Origin: Candidatus Williamhamiltonella defendens
Lineage (GTDB): Bacteria; Pseudomonadota; Gammaproteobacteria; Enterobacterales; Enterobacteriaceae
Assembly: GCF_900699045.1 (NCBI RefSeq)
Contig: NZ_CAADHL010000001.1
Location: 641,456-705,455, forward strand
Length of the DNA: 64,000 nt
Reading direction: 5' to 3'
Part shown: one piece after another, positions 29,773-40,424 of the stretch
Layout of the letters: each line of letters starts with the position of its first letter
Numbering within the stretch: the first letter of the stretch is position 1
Program-made: the position numbers and the translations under genes
Notes under the pieces: model-generated
Seen by the model: the letters and a program-made list of their open reading frames with translations, nothing else
Databases searched by the model: none
Told to the model about the DNA's origin: nothing

Positions 29773-32667
29773 CTAGTGAGCCTGATCCCAATTGTTGCCA
29801 AACTTGATATCGACTTTAAGTAATAAATTTTGCGTACTTTTTTCCATTAACTCACGAATTTTATCTGTAGCACTTTTTAAAACAGTGTCATGAACCTCAA
29901 ATACCAATTCGTCATGAACTTGTATAATTAAATTCACCCGGGATTTTTGTGTTTGGGCTAACTTTTTTTCCTCTTGTCTCAACCAAAAATCGATATGAAT
30001 CATAGCTCTCTTAATAATGTCGGCGGCGGTGCCTTGCATGGGCGCATTAATCGCTTCGCGTTCAGCGGCCTTACGTCTCGTGGTATTTTTCGAGTGAATA
30101 TCGGCTACGTATAAACGACGCCCTTCTAAAGTAGTCACGTAGCCATTTTTTGCCGCTTCTTCTTTTGTGCGCTGTATGTAATCCCAAACTTTGGGATAAT
30201 GCGTAAAATACAGGTTCATATATCTTTCAGCTTCAAATCTGGAAACATTTAATTGACGCGCTAATCCAAACGCACTCATGCCATAAATCAGGCCAAAATT
30301 AATCGCTTTTGCACTACGACGTTGCTGCGCTGAAACTTGTGAAATAAGTAAACCAAATACCTCTGCCGCCGTGATCAGATGAATATCTTGACCTTGTAAA
30401 AAGGCATTCAACAAACCTTGATCTTGTGAGAGGTGCGCCAGAATCCGCAATTCTATCTGAGAATAATCTGCGGCGACAATCTGGTAACCCTTGGGGGCAA
30501 TAAAAGCCTGACGAATACGCCGACCTTCCTCATTGCGCACGGGAATATTTTGTAAATTAGGATCACGAGAGGATAAACGACCAGTGGAAGTCACAGCTTG
30601 ATGGTAAGAGGTATGCACCCGGCCAGATAAAGGATGGATCATGAGAGGGAGCTTATCTGTATAAGTGGTTTTTAATTTTGTTAGGCTGCGGTGATTAAGA
30701 ATAATTTTTGGTAAAGGATAGTCTAACGCTAATTCTGCTAGAACTACTTCATTGGTCGAAGGCGCGCCTTTTGGGGTTTTTTTTAATACCGGTAGTCTTT
30801 GCTTCTCATATAAAATCGTCTGTAATTGCTGAGTCGAATTTAAATTAAACGTCTCGCCTGCAATGTCATGGGCTTTTTTTTCAAGCTCCGTTAATCTGAG
30901 CTGTAATTCTTTAGAATGATTGAGTAATATATCAGGATCGATCATGACACCAGTCTGCTCCATACGTGACAACACTAATAACAGAGGCATTTCAATTTCT
31001 TGTAATACTTTCATCAAATCTGGATTTTCTTTGAGCTTTGGCCATAGTGCCAAATGCAATCTTAAGGTGACATCAGCATCTTCTGCAGCATAAATGGCGG
31101 CTTGTTCTAATGAGATCTGATTAAAAGTGAGTTGATTTTTTCCCTTTCCAGCGATATCGTCAAAAGACAAGGTTTTATGATTCAGATGGCGTTCAGACAA
31201 GCTTTTCATGTCATGCCGACCGGCCACACTATTGAATATGTAGGATTCGAGCATCGTATCAAAAGCAATACCTTGAAGCCTTATCCCATAATTCTCTAAA
31301 AGACTTTGATCAAATTTAAGATTTTGCCCAACTTTCAGTGCATAGGGATCTTCTAATAATGGCTTAAAAAGTGCGAGCACTTTATCCATATTCAACTGAG
31401 CAGGCGCCTCTGGATAATCGTGACCGAGTGGCAGGTAAGCTGCTTTCCCAGGCGCCACAGCAAAAGATATCCCAATTAAATGTGCCGTTTTTGCATCCAG
31501 CCCATCAGTTTCTGCATGAATTGCAAAAAGAGAGGCTTTTTTAAGCCGCTCAAGCCAAATAAGCCATCGTTCTTCATGCAGAATGGTTTCATAATCATCC
31601 GTCGAAAAAATCGCTTTTAATGGATCCGTAGATGAAGATATTAGGTTATTTTTTGAGCTTTTAGAGTTTAAATGGGTTACTGGCCATTTCCCGGCTTCAA
31701 TATCTGCTAAATACGTTTTAAATTCATAGTGAGAAAATAATTTTTTTAATTTATCTATCTGAGGGGGGCAAACCTGTAATTCATTACAACTTATATCTAA
31801 TGAAACGTCTGTTTTGATGGTCGCCAATTGGCGGGATAAATATGCCTTTTCTTGATGTTTTATCAGCTTTTCAGCCAAAGTCTTGGCCCCGTGAAACGAT
31901 AAATTAGCGATTTTATCTAAATGATCAAATAACTTATCCAGCCCTCCCATACCTCGTAACAATGCCCGGGCCGTTTTTTCGCCAATCCCCGGGACACCCG
32001 GGATATTGTCAGCGCTGTCACCCATTAATGAGAGTAAATCCACTATTAAATCGGGCGGGACGCCAAATTTTTCACACACCCCATTGGGATCAAGGGTTTT
32101 ATTATTCATCGTGTTAATTAAGGTGATATTAGGACTCACTAGCTGAGACATATCTTTATCACCCGTGCTTATCACTACCTCATAACCTGATTTTTCTGCG
32201 TCTTTAGCCAAAGTGCCTATCACATCATCGGCTTCTACACCCTCGACAACCAATAAAGGCAACCCCATGGCAGACAAAATGTGATGTAAAGGGGATATTT
32301 GTGCACGCAGATCATCCGGCATAGAAGGGCGATGTGCTTTATATTCTGGAAAAATAGTGCTACGAAAGTTCTCACCAGGGGCATCAAAAACAATAGTCAT
32401 ATTTTGGGGTGAATATTGTAAAAAAAGGCGGCGTAACATATTTAGCACGCCATAAATTGCGCCTGTGGGTTCGCCCTTTGAATTTCTTAAAGGAGGGAAC
32501 GCATGAAAGGCGCGGTACAAATAAGAAGAACCGTCTACCAACAGAAAAAGTTGATGAGAGCAATTTTTTACTAACTTAGTAACAGCGGCTTGATTATGAT
32601 TGATGGTAGAAATAGGGAGCTCAGGCTGTAACTTATTTTTTGTTTTCCTGGATATCATTTTCTTCAT
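29773..32667 (-). CDS. polA: DNA polymerase I (proofreading site altered)
   Basis: 964 residues against 928 in E. coli; the first 38 are an unusual basic extension before LFLLVDGSSYLYRAFHAFPP. It repairs DNA and processes Okazaki fragments. The 5'-3' nuclease (residues 40-340) keeps EADDVIG and GDKDMSQ. The polymerase keeps DYSQIELRILAHLS, the RRSAKAINFGLIYG finger helix and QVHDELVFE. In the 3'-5' exonuclease, Exo I reads FAIHAETDGLD where E. coli has FAFDTETDSLD. The metal-binding Asp355 equivalent is thus His384 (codon CAT at 31516-31518). The other acids (E386, GQNLKFD, YAAEDAD) remain. Proofreading is probably lost or weak; that is inference from E. coli mutants. Confidence 0.95.
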   Translation of the reverse strand: MKKMISRKTKNKLQPELPISTINHNQAAVTKLVKNCSHQLFLLVDGSSYLYRAFHAFPPLRNSKGEPTGAIYGVLNMLRRLFLQYSPQNMTIVFDAPGENFRSTIFPEYKAHRPSMPDDLRAQISPLHHILSAMGLPLLVVEGVEADDVIGTLAKDAEKSGYEVVISTGDKDMSQLVSPNITLINTMNNKTLDPNGVCEKFGVPPDLIVDLLSLMGDSADNIPGVPGIGEKTARALLRGMGGLDKLFDHLDKIANLSFHGAKTLAEKLIKHQEKAYLSRQLATIKTDVSLDISCNELQVCPPQIDKLKKLFSHYEFKTYLADIEAGKWPVTHLNSKSSKNNLISSSTDPLKAIFSTDDYETILHEERWLIWLERLKKASLFAIHAETDGLDAKTAHLIGISFAVAPGKAAYLPLGHDYPEAPAQLNMDKVLALFKPLLEDPYALKVGQNLKFDQSLLENYGIRLQGIAFDTMLESYIFNSVAGRHDMKSLSERHLNHKTLSFDDIAGKGKNQLTFNQISLEQAAIYAAEDADVTLRLHLALWPKLKENPDLMKVLQEIEMPLLLVLSRMEQTGVMIDPDILLNHSKELQLRLTELEKKAHDIAGETFNLNSTQQLQTILYEKQRLPVLKKTPKGAPSTNEVVLAELALDYPLPKIILNHRSLTKLKTTYTDKLPLMIHPLSGRVHTSYHQAVTSTGRLSSRDPNLQNIPVRNEEGRRIRQAFIAPKGYQIVAADYSQIELRILAHLSQDQGLLNAFLQGQDIHLITAAEVFGLLISQVSAQQRRSAKAINFGLIYGMSAFGLARQLNVSRFEAERYMNLYFTHYPKVWDYIQRTKEEAAKNGYVTTLEGRRLYVADIHSKNTTRRKAAEREAINAPMQGTAADIIKRAMIHIDFWLRQEEKKLAQTQKSRVNLIIQVHDELVFEVHDTVLKSATDKIRELMEKSTQNLLLKVDIKFGNNWDQAH

Positions 32668-32743
32668 TTCTAATGTGAATAAACAAGGTTTCTCAAAATT
32701 TTAATCTAGTTTAACTCAATTCCATATGGCATTGTTAACCAAG

Positions 32744-32962
32744 TCACTTAAAGAGTTTAAGATAAGCAATCGAGAAGAAAGAAAAGAAGGTGACATCGAG
32801 TTTATCGAAGCTTAAAGCGAGTCTTTTGTTTTCTTGTATCTTGCCAAAGAAATGTTTAATAGCAATGTGGGTTTGAATATCTTTCTTTATTAATGTCATA
32901 AGTTTGCCAAAAGTGCGTTTGGAAATTGACTTAATGAACGAGAATTTAAGCATCATGAACAA
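32744..32962 (-). pseudogene. C-terminal transposase fragment (IS4/IS5-like)
   Basis: The 72-residue frame ends IAIKHFFGKIQENKRLALSF then DKLDVTFFSFFSIAYLK. IS4/IS5-group transposases end with IExxFxxLKxxRRIAxRYDKxxxxFxxxxxLAxxxxWL, which includes the last catalytic Glu; here that position reads Ala-Ile-Lys, so Glu is not retained. No ends or target duplication were found. Family assignment is tentative. Confidence 0.5.
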
Positions 32963-34244
32963 AAAATAAAGCTCGTATGTGGTAGCTAATCTAATTATAA
33001 TATACTCGAGTAAACGTTGATTTTTAGTAATGTATTTCTTTCTAATTTTGTGAGTTGTTTTAATGTCGATATATATTCAGGTTTGTCTATAATTTTTCCT
33101 CTTTCTTAAGTTATCATCTTAAGATGATAATGCAGTCCTCCGTATATTAAGATTTTTTATGATTTAGAGTAATGACGAGGTGGCCATTGAGATCTTGGTC
33201 ATTCATTTTTTCAACTCTAATCAGCGTGCTTTAATGTAAGATGTGAATTATTGATTTAACACTTATTCTATTGAATTAATTTTTTGTATTCATTTTCAAT
33301 TTATAAAATATATATAGCGTAGTATTGGTGTTACTGATAGGTCTGGCTGTGTTTTTAAAAATCTAAATTATGATGATGATCTAAACTTTTGCTGATTTTA
33401 ATATCAAATATTTTCTTTAACTTCACTGCAAATAAATTAATAATTTGGTAAAGACCATGGTTTTTTAGTCATTAAACCGAGAGAAATATAACTTTCCAAG
33501 TTGTCAAAATCTCGCTTTAAAAGCGCCTGTTTTAGAGGCTCAGCTCTAAACTCGCCAACAGTTGCACGTCGGTTAGATAACTTTAGCTCTCTGTCATTAA
33601 ACTGGGCAACGAAACAATTATTTCCACGACCTGCTTCCGACGGAAGTCATTGAATTCGTGTGTAACCTTTAAAGTGTATATCCCCTGAAAATAATCTGTA
33701 TTTTTCTCGATATTGCGCTAGTCAGACTTTAAAATGTCATCATTGCAGATGACGAATGAAAACTAATATGAAGAGCTGTAGTCATTGTGTATTAATATTT
33801 TAAAGTCTTTTTAGTATCCTTCATTGGCTGGACATACTATTTACCCATATAATTTATAATTATTTCACATTTTTATCCGTTACGAAAAAAGCGATCAAAT
33901 AATCTGTCGATGAGACCCATAAATTGAGCTTCTTTTAACGTATCAGATTTTAAGATTCGGTTTAGTTGTTTATGACTTAATACATAAGTAAAACATGTGT
34001 TTTGACTAAACACTGTCTTGGAAATAGTATACAAAATTCGATTTGAATAAATCTTATTTATTTATGTTGAATGTAATTTCAATCAAAAATTGATATTTTA
34101 GAGAAAAAATATTTTATAAAATACCAAGAATCTCTTATTTCTTACATTTCATCACAGTAAACACCATAAAACATCAGGTGATAACCTGAATATGAGATAA
34201 AATTTTTAATAAGCTGGGTACAGGATTAATATTTTATTTCAATT
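32963..34244. other. Decayed intergenic region polA-pssA
   Basis: 1.3 kb with no open gene. Between 33420 and 33620 the minus strand reads LKLSNRRATVGEFRAEPLKQ and ALLKRDFDNLESYISLGL, clearly protein-like, but I cannot name the family. The remainder is AT-rich and featureless. Confidence 0.4.
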
Positions 34245-35609
34245 TTATAAAATACGGTTAATTAAATGATCGATACGTATTCTACACAAACGGCGAATCA
34301 GGGTTCGTACTTCGAGGGGGTATTGTTGAATATTGTCGAGTTCTAAGTAGTTTTGGATCACTTGAGTATGCTTTTGAATACATTTTAATTCTTTGACTTT
34401 TTGATGTCTTAGCTCCTGTTTCGGATCCCGGATTAAAAGAGCATTTTCTAAATCAAAATGCCAAGCTCTAAGATTCAGGTTACTACCAGTCAGCAATTGC
34501 CACTCATCATCAATCCAAATCCCTTTGATATGAAAACTGTGAGCTTCGTGTTTCCATAATCTAACGATCAGATTACCCTTATCGAGATAAGGCTGCATTC
34601 GTTTTAAAAATCGCTTTAAATTGATTTCATACAGGTAAGGTAAAATGGAAATCATTTTAAAGGGTTGTTCGGGAAGAGTATAAAAATCATTCGCTGTTTT
34701 ATCCCCTACTATAATTTGTACTGTCTTGCCTGCTTTAAGAAGATACGTGATATTTCGTTTTATTGAGGAAGGTAAATTAAAATAAGGGGTGGAAATACTG
34801 AGTTGTGTTTGAGTTGAAGAGATAAGGTATTCAATGGTTTTGTTCAGCATATTTTTTTTGCCTAATCCGACTAAAGGAGTCACTGATAATTCATCTTGAT
34901 TGGCATAACACAAATTTTCTGTAACAGAATAATTGGCTTGTCTTAATGAAAAACGTAAGCGTTGCACGTGATATTTCATCTCACAAATTTTATGTCTTGT
35001 TTTGCTATTCAAGGGTTGTACAGCATTTGAGCTCAAAATATGTATTTTGAGATAATTGATCATGAGAAAGGCTAATTTAGCATTTTTTATCAATTGATAA
35101 CGATCGTAACGATATTTGCTCCCTTGATGAAAATAAACATTATTAATGCTGGCACCACTGTAAATCACCGTATCATCAATCATGATTCCTTTAAGATGCA
35201 TGACTCCAAGGGCTTCTCTTGTATTCACGGGAATGCCGTAAACGGGCAAAAATATCTCTGAATTTTTTTTTGCCATTTCATAATACCAATCCGCATTATT
35301 GTATTCTGCCATGACACCAATACGACCACGTTGGGCACGATGCCAATCTACCAGCACACAAATATCTAACTCTGGGCGTTTTTTTTTTGCTTGATACAGA
35401 GCAGACAATACATCGTATCCTGCTTTATCTTTTTCCAAATAAAGTACGACCATATAGATACGTTGAGTGGCTTGAGCGATCATCTTTAGCAGCGTGGTTC
35501 GAAAAACGCTTGGGCAATACAGCGTTTTAATGTGAACAACTGATTGGGAAAGTTTTGGTATTTGTGCAAGTTGTTGTGTGTGTTTTTTGCGCTTAAATTT
35601 TGACAACAT
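34245..35609 (-). CDS. pssA: Phosphatidylserine synthase
   Basis: 454 residues (451 in E. coli). It makes phosphatidylserine from CDP-diacylglycerol and serine, the first step to phosphatidylethanolamine. Phospholipase-D superfamily with two HKD-type motifs: MHLKGIMIDDTVIYSGASIN and FHIKGIWIDDEWQLLTGSNL. It starts MLSKFKRKKHTQQLAQIPKL and ends RRLCRIRIDHLINRIL, both as in the family; the basic tail binds membrane and ribosomes. A nearer ATG ten bases before the start is out of frame. Divergent from aspS. Intact. Confidence 0.95.
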   Translation of the reverse strand: MLSKFKRKKHTQQLAQIPKLSQSVVHIKTLYCPSVFRTTLLKMIAQATQRIYMVVLYLEKDKAGYDVLSALYQAKKKRPELDICVLVDWHRAQRGRIGVMAEYNNADWYYEMAKKNSEIFLPVYGIPVNTREALGVMHLKGIMIDDTVIYSGASINNVYFHQGSKYRYDRYQLIKNAKLAFLMINYLKIHILSSNAVQPLNSKTRHKICEMKYHVQRLRFSLRQANYSVTENLCYANQDELSVTPLVGLGKKNMLNKTIEYLISSTQTQLSISTPYFNLPSSIKRNITYLLKAGKTVQIIVGDKTANDFYTLPEQPFKMISILPYLYEINLKRFLKRMQPYLDKGNLIVRLWKHEAHSFHIKGIWIDDEWQLLTGSNLNLRAWHFDLENALLIRDPKQELRHQKVKELKCIQKHTQVIQNYLELDNIQQYPLEVRTLIRRLCRIRIDHLINRIL

Positions 35610-35912
35610 GAGCGTGCATGTCTTTCCTTTTAGTTAGACCTCTTTCAAAAAACTAAAAAACTGTTGAGAGAGGGCTGTGAATTCAAGATGCTCTGAGCAT
35701 ATGATATCCCGGAGTGTACACAAAGTAGATTAGGATGGCGAGCATCCTATCTTTTCAAATCGTCCGTTTTAAAAAAATGAAATTACACGATTGGCATGAT
35801 TTAAAAATGAGGCTTCCTGTGCACTGATGTGAAATTCCTTTATAATTTCTGCTTTTTTGAGATCCTCATATTATGGATCTGCTTGACATCAAACGAAATA
35901 AAAGGATCTGTT

Positions 35913-37697
35913 ATGCGTACTCATTGTTGTGGGGAATTAAGTCTCTCTATCCTAAATAAAACGGTTTGTTTATGTGGCTGGGTCGATCGACGACGTGATT
36001 TAGGAGGCCTGATTTTCATTGATATGAGGGATTTTTCTGGCATTGTGCAAGTTTTTTTTGATCCTGAACAACAAGCGCTGTTTGAACAGGCTTCCTGTTT
36101 AAGAAATGAATTTTGCATTCAAATCACAGGAAAAGTGCAGGCTCGTCCTCATCATCAAATTAATCAAAAAATGTTGACAGGGGCGGTAGAAGTTTTTTCA
36201 GAGAATTTGACGATCATTAACTGTTCTGAGCCATCGCCTCTTGATCGAAACCAAAATAATACTGAAGAACAAAGACTTAGATATCGCTATTTGGATTTAA
36301 GACGTCCAGAGATGTTAGCACGTTTAAAAACCCGTTCACAAATCACCTCTCTTGTGAGGCAGTTTTTAGATAAAGAAGGATTTTTGGATGTTGAAACCCC
36401 GACTCTGACCAAAGCAACACCAGAAGGCGCTCGAGATTATTTAGTGCCGAGTCGGGTTCAGAAAGGAAAATTTTATGCTTTGTCTCAATCCCCACAGCTG
36501 TTTAAACAGCTATTAATGGTGTCTGGCGTTGATCGCTACTATCAAATCGTCAAATGTTTTCGTGATGAAGATCTTAGAGCGGATCGTCAGCCTGAGTTTA
36601 CCCAAATTGATATTGAAACTTCTTTTATGACAGCTCAACAGGTACGAACCGTGACAGAAAAATTGATACGTCAATTGTGGTTACAGATTAAAAATATTGA
36701 TTTAGGTGCCTTCCCGGTGATGACTTTTGATGAAGCGATTCGACGCTTTGGCTCCGATAAACCCGATTTGAGGAATCCATTAGAGCTGGTGGATCTTGAT
36801 GATGTGCTCAAAAATATAGATTTTGAGGTATTTTCTGAGCCCGCCAATGATGCTCATAGCCGAGTTGTCGGCATACGAGTGCCTAAGGGAGAAGATATCA
36901 GTCGTACACAAATAGATAAATATACCGCCTTTATGCATATTTATGCTGCGCGAGGATTGGCTTGGTTAAAAATAAAACAGGCGGATGCAGGGCTTGCAGG
37001 CATCCAAAGCCCGATAGCAAAATTTTTGAGCCCTGAAATATTGGAGCGCATTTTAAAGCGGATGCAAGCAAAAGATGGCGATCTCCTCTTTTTTGGGGCA
37101 GATAAAAAGAAAATTGTGACTGAAGCGATGGCGGCTTTACGCTTAAAACTGGGGCTTGATCGCCAATTGACGCAACTTGATCGATGGGCACCATTATGGG
37201 TCATCGATTTTCCCATGTTTTCAAACGACACTGAGACGGGTTTAACGGCGATGCACCATCCCTTTACGTCGCCTAAAAATACGAATTTATCTGAACTTGC
37301 TGCAAACCCAGAAACGGCGATGGCGAATGCCTATGACATGGTCATTAATGGTTATGAGGTCGGTGGCGGCTCTGTGCGTATTCATCACTCTGATCTGCAA
37401 AAACAGGTATTTTCATTGATTGGAATTGAAGCGAACCGGCAAAAACAACAGTTTGGTTTTTTACTGGAAGCATTAAAATATGGGGTGCCTCCTCATGCTG
37501 GAATCGCTTTTGGTTTAGATCGCCTAGCCATGTTGTTGACAGGAACCGATAATATACGAGATGTTATCGCTTTCCCTAAAACGACTGCAGCAGCTTGCCT
37601 TATGACGGATGCTCCGAGCTTTGCATCAGATTCCTCATTGCAAGAATTATTTATCGATGTGGTCAAAAAGAAAAATAATAAACCCAAAAATTTATAG
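35913..37697 (+). CDS. aspS: Aspartyl-tRNA synthetase
   Basis: 594 residues from the ATG at 35913 ([15 protein letters not shown]), with AAAGGA upstream. The in-frame ATG at 35829 would add 28 hydrophobic residues unknown in the family. Class IIb synthetase: N-terminal OB fold ([20 protein letters not shown]), class II motif 2 ([18 protein letters not shown]), bacterial GAD insertion, and motif 3 ([13 protein letters not shown]). In E. coli nudB separates aspS from yebC; here it is missing and yebC follows after 33 bases. Intact. Confidence 0.96.
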   Translation: MRTHCCGELSLSILNKTVCLCGWVDRRRDLGGLIFIDMRDFSGIVQVFFDPEQQALFEQASCLRNEFCIQITGKVQARPHHQINQKMLTGAVEVFSENLTIINCSEPSPLDRNQNNTEEQRLRYRYLDLRRPEMLARLKTRSQITSLVRQFLDKEGFLDVETPTLTKATPEGARDYLVPSRVQKGKFYALSQSPQLFKQLLMVSGVDRYYQIVKCFRDEDLRADRQPEFTQIDIETSFMTAQQVRTVTEKLIRQLWLQIKNIDLGAFPVMTFDEAIRRFGSDKPDLRNPLELVDLDDVLKNIDFEVFSEPANDAHSRVVGIRVPKGEDISRTQIDKYTAFMHIYAARGLAWLKIKQADAGLAGIQSPIAKFLSPEILERILKRMQAKDGDLLFFGADKKKIVTEAMAALRLKLGLDRQLTQLDRWAPLWVIDFPMFSNDTETGLTAMHHPFTSPKNTNLSELAANPETAMANAYDMVINGYEVGGGSVRIHHSDLQKQVFSLIGIEANRQKQQFGFLLEALKYGVPPHAGIAFGLDRLAMLLTGTDNIRDVIAFPKTTAAACLMTDAPSFASDSSLQELFIDVVKKKNNKPKNL

Positions 37698-37730
37698 ATA
37701 CTTATACTTTTTAAAAATAAAGGGCGTTTT

Positions 37731-38495
37731 ATGGCAGGTCATAGTAAATGGGCCAACACCAAGCATCGAAAAGCGGCTCAAGATGCGAAAAAAGGAAAGA
37801 TTTTTACTAAAATTATTCGTGAATTATTCACCTCCGCTAGATTAGGGGGAGGAGATTCAGCCTCGAATCCTCGATTACGCACGGCCATTGACAAAGCATT
37901 ATCTCATAACATGACGAGAGATACATTGAACAGAGCGATTGCGCGTGGTATTGGGGGAGGTGAAGACACTCATATGGAAAATATTTTGTATGAAGGATAT
38001 GGTCCTGCGGGTACAGCGATAATGGTTTCTTGTTTAAGCGACAATCGTAATCGTACTGTGTCTGAAGTTCGTCATGCATTTACAAAAACAGGCGGCAATT
38101 TGGGCACCAGTGGTTCTGTTTCTTATTTGTTTACCAAAAAAGGTATTTTTTCTTATGAGCAAGGTTTAAACGAGGATCAGGTGATGGAGCTGGCTTTAGA
38201 ATCAGGCGCAGATGACATTATAGTTTACGACGATGGGGTAATAGATATTTTCAGCTCACCAGAGTTTTTTGAAACGATTAAAAAGACGTTAGAAACCGCA
38301 GGTTTGATGCCTTCCACAGCTGAGATCTCGATGATACCTTCAACAAAAATAGATTTAGACCTAGAAAATGCACAAAGATTACTTCGTTTGATCGATATGC
38401 TTGAAGATTCCGATGACGTACAAGAGGTCTATCACAATGGAGATTTTTCTAACGAGATTGCTGCCGCTTTGTTTTTTAAAAACATAAATCCATAG
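37731..38495 (+). CDS. yebC: YebC/PmpR family protein
   Basis: 254 residues. It starts [20 protein letters not shown], the invariant family start, and contains [18 protein letters not shown]. Members are translation or transcription regulators (TACO1/YebC type), and some bind ribosomes. It is followed by ruvC after five bases, the usual enteric order. Intact. Confidence 0.95.
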   Translation: MAGHSKWANTKHRKAAQDAKKGKIFTKIIRELFTSARLGGGDSASNPRLRTAIDKALSHNMTRDTLNRAIARGIGGGEDTHMENILYEGYGPAGTAIMVSCLSDNRNRTVSEVRHAFTKTGGNLGTSGSVSYLFTKKGIFSYEQGLNEDQVMELALESGADDIIVYDDGVIDIFSSPEFFETIKKTLETAGLMPSTAEISMIPSTKIDLDLENAQRLLRLIDMLEDSDDVQEVYHNGDFSNEIAAALFFKNINP

Positions 38496-38500
38496 AAATC

Positions 38501-38980
38501 ATGCCCATCATTTTAGGGATCGACCCCGGTTCTCGTATCACCGGCTATGGGGTGATCTCTGATAAAAAAAATAAACTGCTTTACCTGGGTAGTGGCTGCA
38601 TCTGCACTTTAGATAACGGATTACCCCATAAATTACAGCTGATTTATGCGGGGGTGACAGAAATTATTTCTCAATTCAGACCTGATTTTTTTTGTATAGA
38701 ACAGGTTTTTATATCAAAAAACGCGGACTCGGCGTTAAAATTAGGCCAAGCGCGAGGGGTGGCTATAGTCGCAGCAGCCAATCAGAATTTGCCTGTATTT
38801 GAATATGCCGCCAGGAAAGTAAAACAAACCGTCGTTGGCAACGGTGCTGCGGATAAAAAACAAGTTCAACACATGGTTCGTTATCTATTAAAACTCCCCT
38901 CTGCGCCAAACACAGACGCAGCCGACGCCTTGGCAATAGCGATTACGCATTCTCACCTTTACGCATTTCACGCATATTAA
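38501..38980 (+). CDS. ruvC: Holliday junction resolvase RuvC
   Basis: 159 residues against 173 in E. coli; the C-tail is short. It cleaves Holliday junctions as a dimer. The four catalytic acids are visible: Asp8 ([11 protein letters not shown]), Glu67 (CIEQVF), and Asp139 and Asp142 ([14 protein letters not shown]). In E. coli ruvA and ruvB lie downstream in a separate operon; here tRNA-Phe and AT-rich DNA follow and no ruvAB is seen in the window. Confidence 0.93.
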   Translation: MPIILGIDPGSRITGYGVISDKKNKLLYLGSGCICTLDNGLPHKLQLIYAGVTEIISQFRPDFFCIEQVFISKNADSALKLGQARGVAIVAAANQNLPVFEYAARKVKQTVVGNGAADKKQVQHMVRYLLKLPSAPNTDAADALAIAITHSHLYAFHAY

Positions 38981-39116
38981 CTTTGTGAGAATTCTATAGC
39001 TTAAAGCACAATTAGAACTGAATGATAGACAGGTTGAGGAGATGAGGCCGGCGTCAGATGTGGTGATAATTAATATAATTTGAGAAAAATAGATTGATAC
39101 GATCGGCTATAACGTA

Positions 39117-39192
39117 TGGTGCCCAGACTCGGAATCGAACCAAGGACACGAGGATCTTCAATCCACTGCTCTACCAACTGAGCTATCTGGGC
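39117..39192 (-). tRNA. pheT-like tRNA: tRNA-Phe (GAA)
   Basis: 76 bases. The minus strand starts GCCCAGATAGCTCAGTTGG. The anticodon loop TTGAAGA gives GAA, the T arm is TTGGTTCGATTCCGA, and the end is GGGCACCA with encoded CCA. All arms pair except that the T stem has weak positions. Single gene, no neighbour tRNA. Confidence 0.95.
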
Positions 39193-39918
39193 AATCGCGC
39201 GCATTAAACCGTATTGTCTCTGTGTCGTCAACGAATTTTTCTGAAATCATACAAAAACCTAGAAGTTAGGCCTGATAAAAATTACAAAACGTGAATTTTT
39301 TAAGATTACAGATCAGCAAATGCAATTTTCATAAATAAATGTGATGTATTTTAAAAAAATTTTCAAAAAGTATCATTTACTTTTATTTTTCTATTTTGAC
39401 ATATTGTTTTGATGTGAGCTACATACTGACACCCCTTTTTTAGGTTACGCTTGCATAGGGGTTTTTTATGTCTTTCAAGCAAAAACTAATATGCAAGAAA
39501 AATTCATATAGTGAATCAGTAATAGATATATTAAAATTATGAATGCTTTAACTTTCTGTAGTGTCGAAGTTATTTTTGAAAAATGTTGAGAGGTTTTATT
39601 CTGTTTGAGGTTAGTTTTTAAAGTGGATTAGCTGATAATGTTTTGTTAAATTTATTTTTATTTTAAATATATCGTAAATAAATATTTTAACATATTCGTA
39701 TATAATATTCTGTAATTTTTAAAAGATATTTTTAATTGAATTTAATTGGCACAGTGATAAAAAATAAAAACAAATTTTGTTATTTTAAATAAAAGATTAA
39801 TATCTTAATACAATTGAATAAAAATTGACAGAGATAAAATTTTTTAAAAAATAGCAATCAATTATTTCCTAGTGATATTTTTAATAATAATGATTTATGA
39901 TACCGTATCGTTTTTAAA
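39193..39918. other. AT-rich region with a terminator-like hairpin
   Basis: No gene. Around 39430-39467 ACCCCT and AGGGGT form a short stem with a T-run after it, a possible terminator in the plus direction. The rest is very AT-rich. Confidence 0.35.
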
Positions 39919-40288
39919 TGGAGATAAAAACGATAAAACATTTTATATAAATTACAGTCTACTATCTGAAAACATCAAATGAGTTTTTTGTATTAGGAAA
40001 CAGATATTTAAAGATCGGCTCTATTAATCTGTTACTTGTAATAATAATATGGAATATGATGAATATAATAATAAAAATCCCACTTATATTTTGCGGATGT
40101 ATTCAGATCAAGTAATATCTGGACTCAGATTTATTGATATGAAAAATAATAATATGATCACAAACTCTGTGTTTGAGTTCTTTTTTAAAAAAGATGTGAT
40201 TAAAGAAAATCACCTTGATGCCAGTCTATTCGTTATTGATAAAGAAATTTTAATTTTTTTAAAATACTTAGTATTTCAGAAAAAATAG
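39919..40288 (+). pseudogene. Decayed LuxI-type AHL synthase (EsaI/ExpI-like)
   Basis: One frame reads INYSLLSENIK, stop, VFCIRKQIFKDRL-Y, stop, SVTCNNNMEYDEYNN, then YILRMYSDQVISGLRFID, NNNMITNSVF and SLFVIDKE. This follows EsaI order (LRKKTFSDRLGWEV, the E-DEFD active site, YILG-xGQ-xxSVRF, NMITxTF, and xRFFVDK). In-frame stops lie at 39980 (TGA) and 40025 (TAA), and the C-terminal third is absent. The gene is convergent with the luxR gene, the classic esaI/esaR arrangement. Non-functional. Confidence 0.75.
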
Positions 40289-40424
40289 AAGGTCTATTTG
40301 ATCCGTATATCTGTATATAAAAAATAAAAAAATTTTAATTGATTATTTCAGTCTAATGAATATAAAAAGAATACCCCTAAAAGAATATCTCTAATATTAC
40401 CGATCTTTATAATGGGCCATTATT

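Noticed and set aside
40049..40288. 79-codon frame as an intact small gene
   Set aside because: It is the middle of a LuxI synthase; homology continues upstream through in-frame stops, so it is a pseudogene fragment.
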